Assembly (NCBI GenBank): GCA_934700335.1
Contig: CAKUXM010000002.1
Span: forward strand, 62,001-126,000
Reading direction: 5' to 3'
Length of the DNA: 64,000 nucleotides
DNA from: an uncultured Candidatus Melainabacteria bacterium
GTDB taxonomy: Bacteria; Cyanobacteriota; Vampirovibrionia; Gastranaerophilales; Gastranaerophilaceae
Shown: one piece after another, positions 59,586 to 64,000 of the stretch
Layout of the letters: each line of letters begins with the position of its first letter
Numbering within the stretch: position 1 is the first letter of the stretch
Made by a program: the position numbers and the translations under genes
Notes under the pieces: generated by a model
The model's input: only the letters and a program-made list of their open reading frames with translations
Told to the model about the DNA's origin: nothing
Database searches by the model: none

Positions 59586-62500
59586 TTAGCCTAATCTGCT
59601 TGCCATATTATTTGCATAAGAATTAATATAGTTAATTAAGCTATCAACTTTTTGCATATACAATTTTTGGTCGTGTTGTTCTTTTGTATGACCCTTCAAG
59701 TTCAAACCAGAAACTAAATCCGATTTATTTTGAACATATTCAGCAACCTGCCATAAGTTTTCCATGTTTATTGCATTCTTCATAGCATCAAGTCTGCCGA
59801 ATTTTTTCATTTCCAAATTCATTACTCTATCATTTTGACCTAAGTGATCAATCATTTGTAATGTGTTATCTGTACCGCAATTAGCTTGAGCGTTTTCAAT
59901 GAATGAAGAGAATCCTTCATCTGTTGATAAATCGTGTTCTTTACCAGTTGCAGAATCCCATTCTTTTGGAGTTTTAATTTTAGCTAAATCTTTACCAACT
60001 TCGTGCATATGACCATTTGAAGCTTCGCTCATCATAGTTACCGCAGTATCAAATTTAGCCAATTCGTAGCAACCCTTAACCATATAGCTTTCGTAAACTT
60101 TTGCCATTTGTTGTTTAGCTGGGTCTTCTGATTTTGATAATCTCAAGAATTCTTTTAAAACTTCTTTTGGATTATTCAAAACATGATATTGGTTGAAGCT
60201 ATCTTCAAATTCTTTGTAAGATTTTTCAACATTTTTACCTTTGATTGCACTTGATAAGTAGTCATTTAATTTTTTAGTAACAACTTGTCTGTGTTGAGGT
60301 TCAATGTTGGCTTCGATAAATGTTTTCTTACCTGATGCAATATCAGCCAATTGATTTTTCTTAGCTAAAGCAATTTGTTCTTTTGTTAAGCCTTGAGTAT
60401 CCATTTTGCCGTCTTCCATCATTTTTAATTGGTTAACAACATCAACACCTTGTTTCAATTTATTAGAGAAGTTATGTGCTAATTCAGTTGTTTCTTCCTT
60501 AGTAGCTAATTGACAATCAGGATAAGCAGCTCTTACGCCATATTGCTTGAACATTTTGCTCTTCATTTCTTTAATTTGTTTAGATGCGTTTAAGTTATCC
60601 CAATCACGTTGCAACATAAAGTATGCTTCTTCAAAAGAATCGCCCTTTTCAGTAAATTTAATGTTGTCTTGGATTGCGTCCATAAACATTGCATTCTTTA
60701 ACATATTGTTTGGTTTTGCCTCCAACCCTTTGATTTGTCTTACGACTTCAAATGGAGTGATTTCTTTCAAGCTTAATTCTTCTACTGTAGAATTATTAAT
60801 CATTTCCATAGCTTTATCATTTGGCATTGCTTTAATTTCATTGAATTTTGCCATAAATTCTTTGTTATCTTTAGGGTCAAATTTTGTATCAATGAAATGT
60901 TTCAATACGTTGAAGTTTTCGTTATCAATATTGTCAATATTTTTATCAGTTACAGGAAGTTGCGTAGCTTTCGCAATTGCTTTAAACGCATCATCTTTAG
61001 TGAATGACATTTTTTGTGCAATGTCGTTCAAGTAACCTTGTGTACGTTTGTGAGCCTTTGAAACATCAGCTTCTGAATTGATGTTTTCTAAGTCTTTCAT
61101 AACTTCTGTTTCAATAATAGCTTTTGTTTCACCAGCATTTTCAGCTCTCTTCATAACTTTGTCTAAGTCTTCTGCTGAAACCTTATTCAAAGTTTGTAGA
61201 ACATTTGCAACACTGCTCATTTTGATTTGAGGTCCAACGAATGCGTTTTGTACTAAGCTTTGAGCTGTTGAAGTTGTATCATTGTTAGCTGTTGGTAAAA
61301 TACCATCAAAGAACATTTTTAATGGTTCGCCTTTAACATTACCTGGTTTATATTTGAAGTCTTCCACAAGAACACCATTTTGCCATGCAGAGTTTGTAAT
61401 GTAACCGTCTTCACCACCACGACCGCATTGGTAATCTGTTCTTAACAAGCCTTTTGAATCCAACCAAGTTTTCTTGTGTTCACAAGCACCCCAAGTATTA
61501 TCGTGCATGATGGCATCTTTGATTTCAACTTTTCCAGTTTTAGGGTCTTTAACCATTAATGGTGCAACATCAGCGATGTATTGTGCGTGTCCACCACGTT
61601 CGTTATGGTAAACTGATGTACCAGAAATACCAGAGTGTTTACCGTGTTTAATTCTTTCTGCGGTTTTTTCAACGCTTTCTTCTGCATAGAATGGTTTACC
61701 TGTCATTTGTTCAAGAATTCTAATTTCTTGAGGTGTGCATAAACCAGATGAACCTTCAGAAACCCAGAATGAACCTTTTTCTGCACCAATTTTCTTAGCT
61801 TGTTCGTTCAATGGCTTTTCAAGTTCTTTTTCTTTTGCGGCTTTTTCTCTTGAAACTTCTGAATACATTTTATTCAAATTTTTACCAACTTTATCCAATG
61901 CTGATTTTTCTGCATCAGTCATTTCGTATAAGTTTGGCATATCAAGTTTTTCACCTTTTACTTCTGCTTTTTCAACAACAGCTGCATATTTAGCAATCTT
62001 GTTGTATTTGTCTTGCATACTTCTTAAAATTGGTTCTGAAACAACTTTGCCTTCTTGTTCGTATTTTTTCATAACATCAGCTTTTGTTGCATCTTTACTT
62101 AAACCATATTTTTTAACTTCGCTTGCAAGATTTTCTGGAATATCAAGTTTCATATCTTGAGCAGAACGATACATTGCAGCAGCTTCATACAATGGCTTAT
62201 AAAGTTTTTTCATTTTAGCCTCTGGAGATTTTGGCATAACCTCTTTGTTCATAGCTTCAGTTGTTTCTGTTGAAAGCTCATACATGTTGAAAATATTTTC
62301 CATTCTTGCATCAATATCTTCTTGTTTTACGCTTGGATTTTCAGCTTTAATGAAGTTTGCCATTTTTTGTTTCTTCATTGATTGTTCTTCGTAATCAAAG
62401 AAGTGCAAATCATCTGATTGTTTGCCTTTTACTTCACCCATTTTTAAGAAGTGGTTAACAACTTTTGTCATTTCTTCATCAGATTTATTTGGCATTAAAG

Positions 62501-63695
62501 CTTTTAACTCTTTTGTTAAAGATTTATTAGCTTTTACAACTGTTTGAGCATTAAATCTTGCGTTTTGTCTTTGTTCAACAGCTTCCTTTTCTCTTTTTTG
62601 AATACCGCTCTTAGCAGTTTTAATTGATTCTTCAGCTTTTGTTAAAGCTCTCAAATGATATTGATGAGGAACTAATTTTGGATCGTCCAAATCTCTCATC
62701 AAGTGAGCATCGTGGAATGTATCAAAGTATTTTTTATCAAATGCTGAGAAGTGAGTACTTTGAGTTTTACCATCACCCGAATTACCAGCTATGTTCATCC
62801 ATTGCAAAGCTGATGCGTCAAGAATTCTATAACCTTTGTCATCTGCGTAATCAAAATCTACGTCAGTTTTTTGAACAGAGATTTTTTTACCTGTTCCCAA
62901 TTCTGTTGGGTCATAAACTTTCATTGTAGGTTTATTGCTCAACTCTTCCATAATCATGTTTACGTATTTGTCTTTATACTCGTAAGCCATAACTTTTCTT
63001 GATGTAGAAATAGCAGCACACATACCATGATGTCTTTGGTCAGTCGTTTTGATTGTTGGTTTATCATCTTCTGCTGTTTTTACAACAAGGTCGTTCAACA
63101 ATTCACCCAAAACTTGTGGTTTTTTATCTTTTAATTGAGCGTTAATTTTGTATTCTGGACTCATCATTTTATTTAATTTTTCAAGACAAGATTTTTTTTC
63201 TTCTGTTGTAATTTCTGTTGAAATAACGAAATAGTCTAGGTTTTTAGAAATATTTTTAACAGCATCAATTTTAGAATTGTTCATAGCTTGAGGTAAACCT
63301 TTTGTTTGCATCAATTTATTTCTCAAATCTAAAACAGCCTTTTCATCTTTTGTCATTTCTTTTTTATCAACAAAAGTAGCTTTAAATTGTTCTTGTAATT
63401 GTGCTTTATTAGGAGAGTCAGTATTTGCTAAAGCTTTTGCAGTAGCTTCTTGCAATTTACCTTTCCAATTGTTATTAGATTTTTTATCATCTAAATCAAA
63501 ACTCGTTCCATATCTTAAGCCTTGAGCAACATTCATTAAAAATTTAATATTTTCTTCAGAAGAATCTTCCGAAAGCTTATCAATGGCGTTATTGATATTA
63601 CGTTGATTATTTAGAGTAAGCGCATCACCCTTTTGTTTCAACTGTTCTACTGTGTTTTTGTCTTCTCTTTTACCTAAAAATGAAACGTTAAACAT
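59586..63695 (-). CDS. Giant papain-fold-like protein (putative C1/bleomycin-hydrolase-type cysteine peptidase with large insertion)
   Basis: 1369 residues, no family name recognised, no signal peptide or membrane helix. A papain-type catalytic set is visible: KTTDQRHHGMCAAIS gives Q220 and C226 with the exact Gln-x5-Cys spacing of papain (oxyanion Gln and nucleophile); ERGGHAQYIADV gives H703; AIMHDNTWGACEH gives N733 in an N-x-W-G context like the NSWG of papain. The order and N-terminal context recall the C1B (bleomycin hydrolase) branch. Between Cys and His lie about 475 residues, mostly Lys/Glu-rich helices that look like a coiled-coil insertion (about 350-670). The last 500 residues are helical with no assignment. 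AGGAG precedes the ATG. Target and location unknown. Confidence 0.6.
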   Translation of the reverse strand: MFNVSFLGKREDKNTVEQLKQKGDALTLNNQRNINNAIDKLSEDSSEENIKFLMNVAQGLRYGTSFDLDDKKSNNNWKGKLQEATAKALANTDSPNKAQLQEQFKATFVDKKEMTKDEKAVLDLRNKLMQTKGLPQAMNNSKIDAVKNISKNLDYFVISTEITTEEKKSCLEKLNKMMSPEYKINAQLKDKKPQVLGELLNDLVVKTAEDDKPTIKTTDQRHHGMCAAISTSRKVMAYEYKDKYVNMIMEELSNKPTMKVYDPTELGTGKKISVQKTDVDFDYADDKGYRILDASALQWMNIAGNSGDGKTQSTHFSAFDKKYFDTFHDAHLMRDLDDPKLVPHQYHLRALTKAEESIKTAKSGIQKREKEAVEQRQNARFNAQTVVKANKSLTKELKALMPNKSDEEMTKVVNHFLKMGEVKGKQSDDLHFFDYEEQSMKKQKMANFIKAENPSVKQEDIDARMENIFNMYELSTETTEAMNKEVMPKSPEAKMKKLYKPLYEAAAMYRSAQDMKLDIPENLASEVKKYGLSKDATKADVMKKYEQEGKVVSEPILRSMQDKYNKIAKYAAVVEKAEVKGEKLDMPNLYEMTDAEKSALDKVGKNLNKMYSEVSREKAAKEKELEKPLNEQAKKIGAEKGSFWVSEGSSGLCTPQEIRILEQMTGKPFYAEESVEKTAERIKHGKHSGISGTSVYHNERGGHAQYIADVAPLMVKDPKTGKVEIKDAIMHDNTWGACEHKKTWLDSKGLLRTDYQCGRGGEDGYITNSAWQNGVLVEDFKYKPGNVKGEPLKMFFDGILPTANNDTTSTAQSLVQNAFVGPQIKMSSVANVLQTLNKVSAEDLDKVMKRAENAGETKAIIETEVMKDLENINSEADVSKAHKRTQGYLNDIAQKMSFTKDDAFKAIAKATQLPVTDKNIDNIDNENFNVLKHFIDTKFDPKDNKEFMAKFNEIKAMPNDKAMEMINNSTVEELSLKEITPFEVVRQIKGLEAKPNNMLKNAMFMDAIQDNIKFTEKGDSFEEAYFMLQRDWDNLNASKQIKEMKSKMFKQYGVRAAYPDCQLATKEETTELAHNFSNKLKQGVDVVNQLKMMEDGKMDTQGLTKEQIALAKKNQLADIASGKKTFIEANIEPQHRQVVTKKLNDYLSSAIKGKNVEKSYKEFEDSFNQYHVLNNPKEVLKEFLRLSKSEDPAKQQMAKVYESYMVKGCYELAKFDTAVTMMSEASNGHMHEVGKDLAKIKTPKEWDSATGKEHDLSTDEGFSSFIENAQANCGTDNTLQMIDHLGQNDRVMNLEMKKFGRLDAMKNAINMENLWQVAEYVQNKSDLVSGLNLKGHTKEQHDQKLYMQKVDSLINYINSYANNMASRLG

Positions 63696-63825
63696 ATATT
63701 CTCCTAACCTACTATATTTCTTGTTTTTATTATACTACGGCATGGTTGAATTGTTAATAAAAAAAATACCGGTTTTTCATATCTTTTAATATAATTTTAC
63801 AACCTACTACCTTTGTAATTTTTCA

Positions 63826-64000
63826 TTATGCGTTCGTTAATTTTTCACTCAAAAATGCAATTGTTTTTGGAAAATATTGTTGCAAATATTGAGCTCTCAT
63901 TGCAAGCGCATAATTAGCTTTATAAGTATTTAAAATTGCATTTGTTTCTGCAATTGTTTCTTTCCTTCCTCTATCCTTTTGACCTTTTACAGCTTCGTTT
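63826..64000 (-). CDS. C-terminal end of a helical protein running off the window
   Basis: A leftward frame is open from the window edge to a TAA at 63826-63828. The visible 57 residues are NEAVKGQKDRGRKETIAETN, then AILNTYKANYALAMRAQYL, then a short QQYFPKTIAFLSEKLTNA end. It is helical and charged, with codon use like the neighbours. The family cannot be named from this fragment. It lies upstream of the giant protein gene, in the same direction, with a gap of 130 bp. Confidence 0.6.
   Translation of the reverse strand, partial: NEAVKGQKDRGRKETIAETNAILNTYKANYALAMRAQYLQQYFPKTIAFLSEKLTNA

Noticed and set aside
61735..62160. 141-codon frame opposite the giant papain-like gene (and others such as 60547-61035)
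   Set aside because: Antisense shadows of an AT-rich, Lys/Glu-rich gene; no ribosome site, promoter or domain.
1..64000. Long A or T runs as further phase-variation tracts
   Set aside because: Runs of 6-8 A or T are frequent by chance in this AT-rich DNA; only the G9 run stands out.
1..64000. Alternative genetic code (TGA or TAG read as sense)
   Set aside because: Well-supported genes end at TGA, TAA and TAG with correct family lengths, for example ispD at TGA.

Overview
ORGANISM. The window is AT-rich, densely coded and uses the standard code (TGA works as a stop, for example at the end of ispD). It looks like a Gram-negative, flagellated, probably gut-associated bacterium: it has a Kdo transferase (waaA), an LptF/LptG permease, a TolC-type outer-membrane protein and a flagellin. 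Mini-RNase III (a Firmicutes/Cyanobacteria trait), WG-repeat exported proteins, a GH57 glucan enzyme and a FkbM/IspD neighbourhood fit a non-photosynthetic relative of Cyanobacteria (Melainabacteria / Gastranaerophilales). This placement is inference; no rRNA or other decisive marker is present. I saw no tRNA, rRNA, CRISPR array, prophage or insertion sequence.

REGION 1 (about 1-26,500): surface-polysaccharide locus. It holds two DegT-type sugar aminotransferases, an epimerase, hexapeptide acetyltransferases, a cupin, two GT-D-like proteins, GT2, GT4 and GT9 transferases, three MBOAT O-acyltransferases each near an SGNH-like partner, and a GT2-GT11 fusion protein. GDP-fucose supply (gmd, fcl) lies in the same locus as the GT11 fucosyltransferase domain, so a fucosylated glycan is likely. 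One MBOAT gene contains a run of nine G in this AT-rich DNA, a probable phase-variation switch. A decayed GT8 gene marks past rearrangement.

REGION 2 (26,500-31,450): flagellin, a small DUF486 membrane protein, an unusual fusion of a periplasmic-binding domain to a TolC channel, and islands of palindromic repeats.

REGION 3 (31,450-40,100): YjbQ, a GH57 enzyme, a GT4 transferase, a candidate type I toxin-antitoxin (24-residue hydrophobic peptide with an antisense RNA), an HD-GYP protein with a degenerate receiver, an ACT protein, a HEPN/MNT toxin-antitoxin pair between identical palindromes, an aminotransferase and waaA.

REGION 4 (40,100-46,950): a leftward eight-gene operon (mini-RNase III, three WG-repeat proteins, carbonic anhydrase, ispD, FkbM methyltransferase), a divergent Spy/CpxP-like protein, thymidine kinase and a candidate small RNA.

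REGION 5 (46,950-64,000): housekeeping genes (tyrS, cysK, cysE, dut, lptF/G-like, K+/H+ antiporter, AI-2E exporter family) mixed with small lineage-specific proteins. It ends with a 1369-residue protein that carries an intact papain-type Gln-Cys-His-Asn set split by a very large insertion.

REGULATION. Ten genes lack a useful Shine-Dalgarno sequence and instead have a -10 hexamer ending 6 nt (one case 7 nt) before the ATG. This pattern predicts leaderless mRNAs and stands beside ordinary SD-led genes.
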